Notes under the pieces: generated by a model
What the model saw: only the letters and a program-made list of their open reading frames with translations
What the model was told of the DNA's origin: nothing
Databases searched by the model: none
Source of the DNA: a virus
DNA: 64,000 bases
IMG/VR virus record: IMGVR_UViG_3300028840_008180
Location: 1-64,000 of that record
Strand: one strand, 5' to 3'
Part shown: positions 47,737 through 56,432 of the stretch, in pieces
How positions within the stretch are numbered: the first letter of the stretch is position 1
How the letters are laid out: each line of letters opens with the position of its first letter
Translations under genes and position numbers: made by a program

Positions 47737-48743
47737 TGGTTCTTCCGATATCCGTCGTCATCACGTAGCCTGTGTCGGTACGCTTGTCGCTCTAAAAGCC
47801 GGTTGATGAATGCTCTGGCGTCTTTTGGTGGCTCGCACCTCAAAAGAGAAGCAAACTGCGCCCGATCCGCCACCTTCTCAAAGGTTAAACCCTTCTGGGT
47901 GAAGATGTCTTCTCCATAAGTGAAAACGGGTCTCTCAACCAACATCGCCTCCAGAACACTTGTGGAGTTGATAGCCACCATCGCTTTCATGTGTTGGTAC
48001 AAGTCTAGCTTATTGATCTTCGCTTTAGAAATGTCTACCATGCCTGACGGCACCCGTGTTGGCTTGTTATTTGCCGGGTGATTCTTGACTAGGATTTTGA
48101 TGCCAGGGGGCACAACCTTCCTAATGTGCTCAAGAAATTGATGGTTGTTTTTGAATGGGGTGAAACGGAACTTGAAGTCTGGCTTCCCGTCACTCGTAGG
48201 CGTATCCACTTGTAGCGGCACGTAAATATAGTCTCTGTAACCTACAGCGCTGCCCACGTTCCACTTGTTCTTGATGTACTTGTACTCCACTGGATTGTCA
48301 GGAGCGCCTCGTAACTCTGTTATTCCCGCCTGTCGGATGGAGGATAACGGCCCTGCACCTTGGTCGTCAATGTAGAAACACTCGTTCCACGGCAACCAAC
48401 CGTACTCGGAGAAGAGAAATTTGGCCTTAATCTTGTTCTGCAACCACTTACCCGTGTCGTCATTGCCGTTTCCCAGACAGATGTAATCGGAATCGAGCTT
48501 GCCAATTTGGTCGGCTAACTGGCTATGACTAGACCACGACCGGTTCGGAAGGTCGGTGAGTTTCGTGACAATGCTGTTCCTGACAGATGGTTTGTACTTA
48601 CCTGTCTTAAACCACCCTTTTCTGGCAATAGAGGAGTGCCAGAGCACACCCACGACCTCATGTTCCGTGGAACGGAACATGAGGTCGAAATCGCATGCGT
48701 TGATGCTATATCGTTTCGTTGCAATGATGATTATTTTAGACAT
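47715..48743 (-). CDS. Capsule polysaccharide synthesis-type glycosyltransferase (KpsS/KpsC-like)
   Basis: 342 aa. 'FSEYGWLPWNECFYIDDQGAG' (acceptor-side motif), 'ILVKNHPANN' (KxHP) and 'VAINSTSVLEAMLVERPVFTYG' are hallmarks of the KpsS/KpsC and related GT-B family that in bacteria adds Kdo or other sugars. Begins a run of four glycan genes to 52831. A 15-bp palindrome lies near the 5' end (48653-48687). Confidence 0.75.
   Translation of the reverse strand: MSKIIIIATKRYSINACDFDLMFRSTEHEVVGVLWHSSIARKGWFKTGKYKPSVRNSIVTKLTDLPNRSWSSHSQLADQIGKLDSDYICLGNGNDDTGKWLQNKIKAKFLFSEYGWLPWNECFYIDDQGAGPLSSIRQAGITELRGAPDNPVEYKYIKNKWNVGSAVGYRDYIYVPLQVDTPTSDGKPDFKFRFTPFKNNHQFLEHIRKVVPPGIKILVKNHPANNKPTRVPSGMVDISKAKINKLDLYQHMKAMVAINSTSVLEAMLVERPVFTYGEDIFTQKGLTFEKVADRAQFASLLRCEPPKDARAFINRLLERQAYRHRLRDDDGYRKNHYWVRTL
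48653..48687. repeat. 15-bp perfect inverted repeat inside KpsS-like CDS, TGGAA loop
   Basis: CGACCTCATGT T CCG arm (48653-48667) pairs exactly with 48673-48687. Confidence 0.95.
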
Positions 48744-48755
48744 AGGAGATTTCTT

Positions 48756-49424
48756 CTACGCAACAGCCACGATATCCATAAGTGTGTAATCAAACAAAAC
48801 ATTGATGAAATCGCATGGCTCGGAAGCATCGCCTGCCCAGCCAACGCTGTCACAACCACTACCACCCGTGTTGAAATTGGTTACACAATTACCATTAGAG
48901 CCCGATGTATAGATTTGGAAATCGAGACGGGCGTATGTTAGGTCTGGGTAACAAATTGTCGTTGCCCCAAGGGCTGTACCGGTTGATCCATTGCTAAGCA
49001 ATTCTACAACAATGGCAGATGTTCCACACGGTAAACCACTAGTTGATCCATAGTAACACCCTGCTGTGGGAGGTTGGTTGGTGAAGGCTCCGGACCACGA
49101 GGCGTTGAGTGTATCGACTTGCGTTTGGGTTAGTTGTGGGCATGCCCAAGCGGCGGCAAAGTCGTCACAGTTGCCACTGCAACCGTTGCCGCTTCCGCCG
49201 AGGTTTGTGCCGGTACCGAAGGTAACTGTTATACTTGATGGCGTCGTATCTGTATCGCAAAGACCACATGTAAGGCCAGCCGGTGGTGGTGCTGGTCCTG
49301 TTGGGCACGTACATTCTGCGCAACAATGCCCACAACAGCAGCACTCAAGAAATGCCTGTGAGCCGCAGATACAGTCCTGAAGCTGCTGCGCAAACCCACT
49401 CATATCAAATCTCATGCCAACCAT
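48756..49424 (-). CDS. Cys-rich, Gly/Ser/Thr-rich protein
   Basis: 222 aa from MVGMRFDMSGF, with TAGGAG upstream. About 20 cysteines: a tight cluster CCCCGHCCAECTC (28-45), then scattered pairs ('CGLCD', 'GCSGNCDDF', 'GCYYG', 'GLPCG'). Beta-rich with many Ser, Thr, Gly. MRFDMSGFAQQL resembles the capsid-targeting-like start. Sits between two glycosyltransferase genes with 3 bp to the next; it could be a disulfide- or metal-bound virion protein and possibly the glycosylation target. Confidence 0.65.
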   Translation of the reverse strand: MVGMRFDMSGFAQQLQDCICGSQAFLECCCCGHCCAECTCPTGPAPPPAGLTCGLCDTDTTPSSITVTFGTGTNLGGSGNGCSGNCDDFAAAWACPQLTQTQVDTLNASWSGAFTNQPPTAGCYYGSTSGLPCGTSAIVVELLSNGSTGTALGATTICYPDLTYARLDFQIYTSGSNGNCVTNFNTGGSGCDSVGWAGDASEPCDFINVLFDYTLMDIVAVA

Positions 49425-49426
49425 AA

Positions 49427-50119
49427 TCAACTCCTAGCTAAGTACTTATGCCAAACTTCTTCAAATTCCTCGTACCCCCTTTCACCGCCCAACCATGGTT
49501 TTTTTCCGACAAAGTGCAGCCCAATGTAATCCCGGTTCCTTTTGGCGAGACGTTTCGTCGTATTCCATTTCATTGGTAATCGGGTGAGGGTGAAACATTT
49601 TCGGCGTATCGCCTGCATCAGAACCGTTTGGTCTGCGAGGTGTGCCCTCTTCATAGTACTCATTAACTTGATGATCTTGTCATAAACGGTGGGTTTGAGT
49701 TTGTTTAAGAGGATCAACCCGCTGTTGTATTCCCGATGGCTTGCGTGGTAGACAAACCCCGCTTCTGTTCGGAGCTTCATATCCAGCAACGGTTGAATCG
49801 AATCCACAAACACCATATCCGAGTCGATGAAGAGGAGTCGGTCGTAACTGCACACTAATCTAAAAATCTCCAACTTGAAGAATGCATTTTTCAGTGGTGG
49901 TGTGTGCTTTGGAAGTTGCCTATACTTTGATCGGTCGGGTTGAATGAATTGACATCGTGGATAGGTCTTGAGGCAGAGATTTCGATCCTTCTCGGTCAGG
50001 TCGATATCCAAACACAACATGGTTTCATCAAAACCCTTAGTGTGCATCTGGATGCTGTTCATCAGGGCTCGAAACCCAGGAAGGAATTTACTTGTAAGTA
50101 CGGTGCAAACACACTTCAT
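49427..50119 (-). CDS. GT8-family glycosyltransferase
   Basis: 230 aa from MKCVCTVLTSKF. 'LLFIDSDMVFVDSIQPLL' contains the D-x-D site, 'EYNSGLILLN' and 'DQTVLMQAI' follow, and 'YIGLHFVGKKPW' is the C-terminal G-x-x-H-F motif of family 8 (LgtC, glycogenin). Transfers a hexose from a nucleotide sugar with a metal. Overlaps the upstream gene by ATGA. Confidence 0.85.
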   Translation of the reverse strand: MKCVCTVLTSKFLPGFRALMNSIQMHTKGFDETMLCLDIDLTEKDRNLCLKTYPRCQFIQPDRSKYRQLPKHTPPLKNAFFKLEIFRLVCSYDRLLFIDSDMVFVDSIQPLLDMKLRTEAGFVYHASHREYNSGLILLNKLKPTVYDKIIKLMSTMKRAHLADQTVLMQAIRRKCFTLTRLPMKWNTTKRLAKRNRDYIGLHFVGKKPWLGGERGYEEFEEVWHKYLARS

Positions 50120-51195
50120 AAACCTACCGTCTCGTGCCAAATTTGCCTAATATGCCCATCGAAATACGGCTTAAGTTCCGTGTATCGATGTTGTATCTGT
50201 TCTCCCAACTCTCCGATGCGGGCAACATGATCCTCAACTTGATCTTCGATATCCCTATCGGTAAGCTTCAATACTCTTCCGCCTCCCCTGTAAAGGAGAT
50301 TATCACCGTCCACTTTACAACTCTTTGAGGCGATTGGGAGGAATGGGCATCCAGAAAGGAAGGACATGACTGTTCCGTGGTGTCGGCCTGTGATGTTCAG
50401 AGATGCTTGTGAGCACAGCCGGATATAGTCTTTGAAGTAGACCACATTGACACGCTCCACCGGTAATTTGTATCGTTTCATGAACTCGTTGAAAAACACA
50501 TCATCGCCCTTGATCATGCTGGGCCAGCCAACCAGAACAATTTCGTATTGGTGCTTGTACTGTAGCAACTGATCAACGATTCTCTTGTATCCCTTCATCG
50601 CCACGTCAGTGGACACGGTTTTCAAACATGTCCCACCACCAACCATAATGATATTATCTCGCCACGTATCAGCTTTTTTGTGCGTGCAGGTAAGGTCGGG
50701 GAAGAGCTTAACTTTGGGGAATAGGGGTTTCACTCGGTCGAATGACATGGGCTCCCGCACGCTTACGCCGACGCAGTCGGCGTAAGCGTGCTGTGCTTGC
50801 CTGTTGTTCCCCTTACTGTGGATATTGTGCGTGTAGTTCACCATGTAGGTTTTTACGCCTGCGTTTTTTGCCTTGTGGATGAGTGAGAAGATTCCCTTCG
50901 AGACGTTGGAAAGGCGATCTTTGCTATACTCGCCCATTCCGCCCTCACCGTTGATGATCATGAAGTCGTAATTCTGAATACTCAATCCACCGGTGGTACG
51001 GGTGATGCTTTTCCCGCCACGGTAAACACGTTCTCTCATTGTGATCCGCCGCCCGTTGAGGAGCGACCGGAGGGTGATACAGTCTATGTCTGTTTCTGGC
51101 TGGTATTTCAGGATGTTCTCGTACAACGCCGCCGTGTTTGCTTGGCAGCCCAGATTTGGGTTGGTAGAAGTATCACAAGTAAGCAAAATTCGCAT
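50116..51195 (-). CDS. Polysaccharide pyruvyl transferase-family protein
   Basis: 359 aa from MRILLTCDTSTN, with AAGGAG upstream. 'NLGCQANTAALYENIL', 'DFMIINGEGGMG', 'VSVREPMSFDRV' and 'LNITGRHHGTVMSFLSGCPF' are typical of the CsaB/WcaK family (normally 'GxRxH'). These add pyruvyl ketals to sugars. Could act on virion or host glycans. Contains a 16-bp palindrome at 50757. Confidence 0.8.
   Translation of the reverse strand: MRILLTCDTSTNPNLGCQANTAALYENILKYQPETDIDCITLRSLLNGRRITMRERVYRGGKSITRTTGGLSIQNYDFMIINGEGGMGEYSKDRLSNVSKGIFSLIHKAKNAGVKTYMVNYTHNIHSKGNNRQAQHAYADCVGVSVREPMSFDRVKPLFPKVKLFPDLTCTHKKADTWRDNIIMVGGGTCLKTVSTDVAMKGYKRIVDQLLQYKHQYEIVLVGWPSMIKGDDVFFNEFMKRYKLPVERVNVVYFKDYIRLCSQASLNITGRHHGTVMSFLSGCPFLPIASKSCKVDGDNLLYRGGGRVLKLTDRDIEDQVEDHVARIGELGEQIQHRYTELKPYFDGHIRQIWHETVGL
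50757..50791. repeat. 16-bp perfect inverted repeat inside pyruvyltransferase CDS, GCA loop
   Basis: Arms 50757-50772 and 50776-50791 pair exactly around GCA. Confidence 0.95.
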
Positions 51196-51233
51196 TGATA
51201 ACTCCTTCTGTATATAGCCAGGAGATTTGAACA

Positions 51234-51863
51234 ATGGGATTTGATTACAGCCAACCTTACAAGTATTGGAACAATCGTTTCGAGGAACAGGGGCAGGAGT
51301 ATGTAGCTCACCGCCAGCTTCGGAACTACGACAAGCAGAAGGAGATCATCGGTAATGCCGTGAGGCCATTCCTGGTGAAGCGGTCTAAGACCTTGGACTT
51401 TGGTAGTGGTGTTGGTCGCTTCCAAGACATGTTGTGGCGGCATTCGGATGAGGTCTACGCATTGGATTATGTCAAAGGTGCTTTGGGAATCTTGAAGGAG
51501 AGTTGGCCTCAGACGGAGACGGTATGCCATGGTCACTTACCGCTCCCGTTTAGCACCGGGACATTTGACCTCATTTGGACGTGTACGGTGTTGCAGCATA
51601 TTGTGGAGCAGGATTACTTCGAGGGGACGTGCAGAGAACTCTACCGTATCGCTGCTCCTGGTGGGAATTTCCTGATGGTTGAGAATGTCTCAGATGATGC
51701 GCCGCATGTTAAGCCGAGGGCCGCTCTCGATTACGCAGAAGCGATAGGTTTCGATCCGATGCACATTGAGAAGATATCGGTCGACCACAAGGATAGTCAC
51801 TGGGTGATTTACGGTCGCAAACCTATACCCGCATGCATCTCCAACAATTCGACTTGCTTATGA
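51234..51863 (+). CDS. SAM-dependent methyltransferase
   Basis: 209 aa. 'TLDFGSGVGRFQDMLWRH' (motif I), 'VYALDYVKGAL', 'FDLIWTCTVLQHI' and 'LYRIAAPGGNFLMVENVSDD' are the Methyltransf_11 pattern. Target unknown; placed among glycan genes. GGAGATTTGAACA before ATG, and a TATATA box at 51211, shared with the divergent 51195 gene. Confidence 0.85.
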   Translation: MGFDYSQPYKYWNNRFEEQGQEYVAHRQLRNYDKQKEIIGNAVRPFLVKRSKTLDFGSGVGRFQDMLWRHSDEVYALDYVKGALGILKESWPQTETVCHGHLPLPFSTGTFDLIWTCTVLQHIVEQDYFEGTCRELYRIAAPGGNFLMVENVSDDAPHVKPRAALDYAEAIGFDPMHIEKISVDHKDSHWVIYGRKPIPACISNNSTCL

Positions 51864-52831
51864 ACGGGTTGTCTCTCTTGGATCATGTACTTGTCTAACC
51901 ACCAGAGCATCCGGAGTTGTTGTAGCTTCATCTCCTTGGCGTCATAGTCCTTTTTGAGCATCTTCGTTAAGCCTCGCTCGACATTCGGGTCGTAGACAAC
52001 GGTCCCCGAGTTAGAGAAGAACGATTTGCCGCAACAATAGACTGGTGTTAGAGAGACAATGTTGTCGATGATCGAGCCAGAGTTGACACATGACGTGAAT
52101 ACTGCCTTCTGCATGAGGTTAAAGACTGAGTTGTTAACAACATGGAAGTTCTTATGGCTCTTGAGAGTCTTCTTCTGGAACCTTTCTAACTCTCGCTTTC
52201 CGTGGGCGGGCGAGTCACCGATACCGGGGTGTGGCTTATATACGACATGTAACTTGTGTTGGGTGGCGAAATCAAGCGTTCTCTGGATTAGTTCCTTCAA
52301 TCCGATTTTACTGTAAAATACCACAGAGGCGTCGTAAAGTACCTGTCCTGGGACGAAAATGTATGGTACGTCCGGAATCTTGTCGCTCTGGGGCTGCGCT
52401 CTCTTTGAAAGGTGGCTCTTCATCATGCTCCTCCGAAGACCTTCTACGGAGGTTCGAGATGGACATTCCTTGATGAGGTTTCGGATGGTATCGTAGTAGT
52501 GCGAATCACCGAAGAGCTTCTTACGGTCCACCACAATGGATTTAGGGAGCCATCCGTGATCGTAGCATGTGACCGGCTTTCCAGCCTTACGGTGTTGCTT
52601 GTATCTCGCTGTTCGCTTCTCGTGGCCGTAAGGGCTAAGGCAGATGTAGTAGTCGAAAACCCCATTCTTGTACGTCTTGAAGCCCGTATTCTTCACACGG
52701 TGGTTTGCAGACCAAATCTGATGGCCACATTTGACAAGCTCTTTGCAAATTCCTTGCCAAATCTTGTATCGCCAATCGTATGTCGAACCACCGGCATGAG
52801 GGTAGTTAATGAGGTCAATGAGAATCTTCAT
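51809..52831 (-). CDS. GT-B-type glycan enzyme (capsule/teichoic-type)
   Basis: 340 aa. 'LHVVYKPHPGIGDSPAHGKR' (KxHP) and 'VFTSCVNSGSIIDNIVSLTP' with 'VYCCGKSFFS' suggest the KpsS/KpsC or CDP-glycerol transferase-like group. N-terminus 'MKILIDLINYPHAGGSTYDW'. No Shine-Dalgarno; AACTAAACTGT precedes ATG. Overlaps the convergent methyltransferase by 55 bp. Confidence 0.7.
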   Translation of the reverse strand: MKILIDLINYPHAGGSTYDWRYKIWQGICKELVKCGHQIWSANHRVKNTGFKTYKNGVFDYYICLSPYGHEKRTARYKQHRKAGKPVTCYDHGWLPKSIVVDRKKLFGDSHYYDTIRNLIKECPSRTSVEGLRRSMMKSHLSKRAQPQSDKIPDVPYIFVPGQVLYDASVVFYSKIGLKELIQRTLDFATQHKLHVVYKPHPGIGDSPAHGKRELERFQKKTLKSHKNFHVVNNSVFNLMQKAVFTSCVNSGSIIDNIVSLTPVYCCGKSFFSNSGTVVYDPNVERGLTKMLKKDYDAKEMKLQQLRMLWWLDKYMIQERQPVHKQVELLEMHAGIGLRP

Positions 52832-52910
52832 ACAGTTTAGTTAGTACTGCCATTGACAAAATCGGGTCCTATCATCTATCGTATAAGAGTCTCGTTTTAG
52901 GAGGAAAACC

Positions 52911-53189
52911 ATGAGAGTGGCCGTACACTTCGAGGTCTCAGAGGGAGGTAGTGTCTACCACAAGACCAAGATTGTGGAGACGGACTTTCTTGAAGAGGAG
53001 ATGGATGCGATAGAGTTTGCCCACCGCAAGGATGAGACATTCTGTTGGTTACCGTTTCGAGACCTCCAGATCAAGTTGATCAAAACTGCTCTACCTGACA
53101 TGTTCGTCGATCCGCTCCATTTCTCATACGACTTCCGACGTGCTGTGATCAATCAAAAGGGCGTCAGTAACGCCAAGCTAAAGAAATAG
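52911..53189 (+). CDS. Hypothetical protein
   Basis: 92 aa with TAGGAGG. Small alpha/beta domain, basic end (SNAKLKK). Followed directly by a hairpin. Not recognised. Confidence 0.6.
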   Translation: MRVAVHFEVSEGGSVYHKTKIVETDFLEEEMDAIEFAHRKDETFCWLPFRDLQIKLIKTALPDMFVDPLHFSYDFRRAVINQKGVSNAKLKK

Positions 53190-53221
53190 CCCTCCCCCAG
53201 ATTCAAGGTCTGGGGCAGGGC
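53189..53221 (+). terminator. 13-bp hairpin after 52911 gene
   Basis: GCCCTCCCCCAGA pairs with TCTGGGGCAGGGC (one C-C mismatch) around TTCAAGG. No T-tract; probable terminator or mRNA end structure. Confidence 0.6.
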
Positions 53222-53407
53222 CAAGCACGTCGCTTCTAGCCCGAGCCCAGGCAAAATCAGCACCTGTACTCCTTGGAGAGAGAGTTGCCACGGTGGGACT
53301 CTAACCCACGTCCTCGAAAATGATCGAGGTGTTCACCGACACTTCATGACGACTCTGGGCCAAGCGGAAACTAAATTGTCAGCGCACCATGTAGGGGTGC
53401 GCACGAG
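53222..53407 (-). other. Structured non-coding region, possible tRNA-like RNA
   Basis: No credible ORF. On the minus strand a chain of hairpins: GCGCACC-CCTACAT-GGTGCGC (53381-53401), GTGT-CGGTGA-ACAC, CCTCGA-TCATTT-TCGAGG and GTGGG-TTAGAGT-CCCAC. The last is a T-arm-like stem with A at position 56, followed by CGTGGCAACTC, so discriminator A plus CTC as in the real tRNAs. The matching 5' acceptor strand is poor. Either a decayed tRNA (the loop holds CAT) or a structured RNA. Confidence 0.35.
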
Positions 53408-53545
53408 CTATTGGTTGATGACATGTTCGATCATCTTCATAGCCCTTTCATACCCTCTAATTGTACCTACTTGATAGCCTATGTAAAGACCAATCAGGGT
53501 GCCTATGACAAACATCCAAAAAACCGCACGCTTGAAAATTCCCAT
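53408..53545 (-). CDS. Small membrane protein (45 aa)
   Basis: MGIFKRAVFWMFVIGTLIGL then YIGYQVGTIRGYERAM. One transmembrane helix, GAGG upstream. Follows the 53554 gene by 8 bp, so it is probably in the same message. Confidence 0.6.
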   Translation of the reverse strand: MGIFKRAVFWMFVIGTLIGLYIGYQVGTIRGYERAMKMIEHVINQ

Positions 53546-53553
53546 TGTATTCC

Positions 53554-54000
53554 TCAAATTCGATATTCTAGTTCATCTGGGTCTTCCTTCCAATAGTTCC
53601 AACGGGCGTACTCTTCGGCGTATTGATCGTCGACTTCCTGCATCTTCCACCGGGCCATCTGCTCAATGGCGTCGGTTTTACTGATAAATGGTCGGGGCAT
53701 AAACGACTGCCACTCGTTTGGGATAGGGCGGGATTCCAACGCCACGCCGTCTCTCGTCCACGATAGGGCTTTTCCATACTCCTCGTAGTCTGGATACGTG
53801 GTTAGTTTGGGGAAGACGTAAGCCCAAAATAATGCGAATCGCTTCAGGGCTAACTTCCTACCGCTATACTCAGCCCAATAGATATTGTGGCGATCTAACG
53901 ACTCGATGAAGCGATATTTCCCTTGCTGGAGATCGTAAGCGAGGATACGATATTCCTCGTATTTGGCGACAACCATTGATGATGTCGAACTGTGTAACAT
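53554..54000 (-). CDS. Hypothetical protein
   Basis: 148 aa with AGGAGG. Rich in Tyr and Trp ('HNIYWAEYSGRKLALKRFAL', 'YARWNYWKEDPDELEYRI'). Not recognised. Confidence 0.6.
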   Translation of the reverse strand: MLHSSTSSMVVAKYEEYRILAYDLQQGKYRFIESLDRHNIYWAEYSGRKLALKRFALFWAYVFPKLTTYPDYEEYGKALSWTRDGVALESRPIPNEWQSFMPRPFISKTDAIEQMARWKMQEVDDQYAEEYARWNYWKEDPDELEYRI

Positions 54001-54077
54001 AACTACCTCCTATCTCGTTATCGGCATATTGAGGGCTTTCCTTTAGGAGAAACGTATATAATCACACAGGAGGAATT

Positions 54078-54500
54078 ATGGCCATAGTCGTCCCTAACGA
54101 GGGTGAGCTAGAACTGCTCGAAAAGATGATCAAAGAAGCCTTAGGCACTGATGAGAACTACAGTCTGAAGCTCTACGGCAACAACTACACGCCCGTCGCA
54201 ACAAGCACCTCGGCGGACTTCATTGAACCGGTATTTACCAATTATGCGGCAAAAACACTTACCAGGGCCGGATGGGACAGCCCCATTACCTTAGCCAATG
54301 GTGAAGCGTATATCGAGTACGCAACCGAACAGGTCTGGACGTGTGGGGTCGTGGGAGACACGGTCTACGGCTACTTCATTGAGGGATCAACTTCTGGAAA
54401 GGTCTTGTGGGCTGAGAGATTAGAGTCGGCGGTGGTACTTACGAGCGGAGATGACCTCAAGATAACACCCTCCTTCACACTTCGTAGTCGGGAGGGTTAA
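54078..54500 (+). CDS. Virion-type protein, paralogue of 5752 gene
   Basis: 140 aa with AGGAGG and a TATATAA box 25 nt upstream of ATG. MAIVVPNEGELELLEKMI parallels MAIVAPNVGEVLLLKYML; both have 'SLKLYGNNYTP' or 'VLRLYTSNITP' and 'VLWAERLE' or 'LLWAERFD'. Likely a fibre- or decoration-type structural protein; second member of a family split 48 kb apart. Confidence 0.7.
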   Translation: MAIVVPNEGELELLEKMIKEALGTDENYSLKLYGNNYTPVATSTSADFIEPVFTNYAAKTLTRAGWDSPITLANGEAYIEYATEQVWTCGVVGDTVYGYFIEGSTSGKVLWAERLESAVVLTSGDDLKITPSFTLRSREG

Positions 54501-54964
54501 TGGCAACGTACATAATCGTACCAGACGGTGGTGCTGATGTTGATGGTTGTGCCGAGGCATACCATGTGAAGACGTTTGACTATGAGTTCGGAGAGAACGA
54601 TTACGCATTCGTCAAACGTAAGGCTGAGGGTGGCTACCTTGAAGAGGTGGTCATTGAAGAGGTCCAGGTCGGCCAGGATCAGTATGGTCACGACTTCATT
54701 ACGTATAAGGATACGTGGCACTCCATCTGGAATGAGAATGAATTGGTCGCCGAACAAGATGCTATCGATGTTGCTATCGATTACTGGGAGACCCAGATTG
54801 TAAGATTAGAGGCGGTCCCATTGTGCGAGGGTGATAACGAAGACCTCTTATTCAGTGACGTTTTGGAACGAATTGAAGCAATGATTGAAAGGTTGCAGAA
54901 TATAACAGATATCAAGATTCCCTTGGGTGGATATTATCAAAGAACCGTCAGTGTAGGGCGGTAA
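54500..54964 (+). CDS. Hypothetical protein
   Basis: 154 aa; start overlaps the previous stop by one base (TAATG), so the pair is coupled. Mostly acidic, with 'DAIDVAIDYWETQIVRLEAV' helix. Probably works with the 54078 protein. Confidence 0.6.
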   Translation: MATYIIVPDGGADVDGCAEAYHVKTFDYEFGENDYAFVKRKAEGGYLEEVVIEEVQVGQDQYGHDFITYKDTWHSIWNENELVAEQDAIDVAIDYWETQIVRLEAVPLCEGDNEDLLFSDVLERIEAMIERLQNITDIKIPLGGYYQRTVSVGR

Positions 54965-55003
54965 TTTCTCAACTTTCGTACCCGAAATGCCGATACATAG
55001 AGT

Positions 55004-56422
55004 ATGGAGACTCTTCTTAAGATCGGGACAGTTTACTCCCGTTTACACACAAGCGACGATTGGTTGAAAGAAAAGTTCTGGCGTGCCTTCAGGAAACGTG
55101 AACTGAACTACTATCACAACCCTCTGTATAAAGCGAAGAAGTGGGATGGCTTTCGGGATTTCTTCACCAGAAAGGCCGGTCAATTTCTAACAGGGCTTCT
55201 GCCTGAAGTTGTTTACAACCTCAGACGATGTAAAACGAATTATAAGGTAGTGGATACCCGCCAGCCAATCGACTTCCTGCGGAAGTCGATTGGCGAGGAC
55301 TTCATCTGGTGCCGGGACCATGAGAAGCCGATCATTTTGCGTGACTATCAAGTAGACTACACCAACCAGATACTGAAGTACAAGCGGGGTCTTGTCTACG
55401 CTCCCACCTCATCGGGTAAGACCTATTGTATGATTAGTGCTTTGAAGTGCCTTCCCCCGAAGACACATGCGCTTGTTCTGGTGGATCGAAAAGAGCTTGT
55501 TTGGCAAAACTACGAGGAGATTAGGAAGTTTGGGTTTGATGATGTCGGTGTCTTCTACGGCGAAAAGAAGGACCCTAATTACATCACCGTATGCCTCATC
55601 AACAGCGCACCTAAACTAAGCAAGTATTACCCTGAGATTCGGGCGGTCATTGTTGATGAAATACACGACATGATTTCGGATCGGTGTATTGCTCTCTACA
55701 AGCAACTCCGCAGCGCTGATATCCGTATCGGGTTCTCTGCTACTCCGTTTCGCTCTGGTGGTAAAGATCATTGCCATAAAATGAAGGTGAAGGGACATAT
55801 GGGTGGCGTTTTGAAGACGGATGCGGTAGAAAGTGGCCGCTTGACTACTGCTGATCTTCAAGATCGAGGCGTCTTATCCTCATCAGACTGCACGTTCTTC
55901 ATGGTTGAAGAACCTCAGAGGCAGTATGACATCTATCAGGATGCTGTTACTTTCGGCATTGCCCAGAATGATTACCTTCACCACAAAGTGGTGAAGTTGA
56001 TGGAAACCCTTAAAGGTCGGACACTTCTGGTTGTCGAGCGGATCGAGCACGGCGAGAAGCTTAAGGAGATGATACCCGGATCATTTTGGCTACATGGTAG
56101 TCAGAAGAAAGGGATTCGTCAGCAAACCGTGGAGGAACTGAAGTTCCATGAAGGCGATTTTGTTGGTATTGCTGTTGATAGTATTGTCAATAAGGGTGTA
56201 AACGTCTTTATTCATAACCTCGTAAACTGTGCTGGGGGAAAAGCCGAGCATCTGGTGATTCAACGTATGGGTCGTGGCCTTCGCACGGCGGATGACAAAG
56301 AGGGCCTCAATTACTACGACTTCTTCTTCACAATCAACCCCTACCTCGAAAAGCACTCCGAAGAACGCATCAGAATCCTCAAAGCTGAGGGTCACAACGT
56401 GAAAATTGTCGACTCTCTCTAA
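55004..56422 (+). CDS. uvsW: DNA helicase, T4 UvsW-like (SF2)
   Basis: 472 aa. 'LRDYQ' (Q-like), 'GLVYAPTSSGKTYCM' (I), 'ALVLVDRKELVWQNY' (Ia), 'AVIVDEIHDMIS' (II, DEIH), 'IRIGFSATPFRSG' (III), and 'HLVIQRMGRGLRT' (VI). N-terminal basic extension of about 90 residues. UvsW unwinds branched and R-loop structures and switches T4 from origin to recombination-dependent replication. A 14-bp palindrome lies at 55264. Confidence 0.88.
   Translation: METLLKIGTVYSRLHTSDDWLKEKFWRAFRKRELNYYHNPLYKAKKWDGFRDFFTRKAGQFLTGLLPEVVYNLRRCKTNYKVVDTRQPIDFLRKSIGEDFIWCRDHEKPIILRDYQVDYTNQILKYKRGLVYAPTSSGKTYCMISALKCLPPKTHALVLVDRKELVWQNYEEIRKFGFDDVGVFYGEKKDPNYITVCLINSAPKLSKYYPEIRAVIVDEIHDMISDRCIALYKQLRSADIRIGFSATPFRSGGKDHCHKMKVKGHMGGVLKTDAVESGRLTTADLQDRGVLSSSDCTFFMVEEPQRQYDIYQDAVTFGIAQNDYLHHKVVKLMETLKGRTLLVVERIEHGEKLKEMIPGSFWLHGSQKKGIRQQTVEELKFHEGDFVGIAVDSIVNKGVNVFIHNLVNCAGGKAEHLVIQRMGRGLRTADDKEGLNYYDFFFTINPYLEKHSEERIRILKAEGHNVKIVDSL
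55264..55294. repeat. 14-bp perfect inverted repeat inside uvsW, TGC loop
   Basis: GCCAATCGACTTCC-TGC-GGAAGTCGATTGGC would exceed the display limit if extended; arms 55264-55277 and 55281-55294. Confidence 0.95.
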
Positions 56423-56432
56423 TACCTACTGT

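Noticed and set aside
53240-53330. Calling the 53.3 kb element a functional tRNA-Met
   Set aside because: The acceptor strands pair badly, the anticodon loop has 8 nt, and the T-loop lacks C56. Kept only as a structured element.
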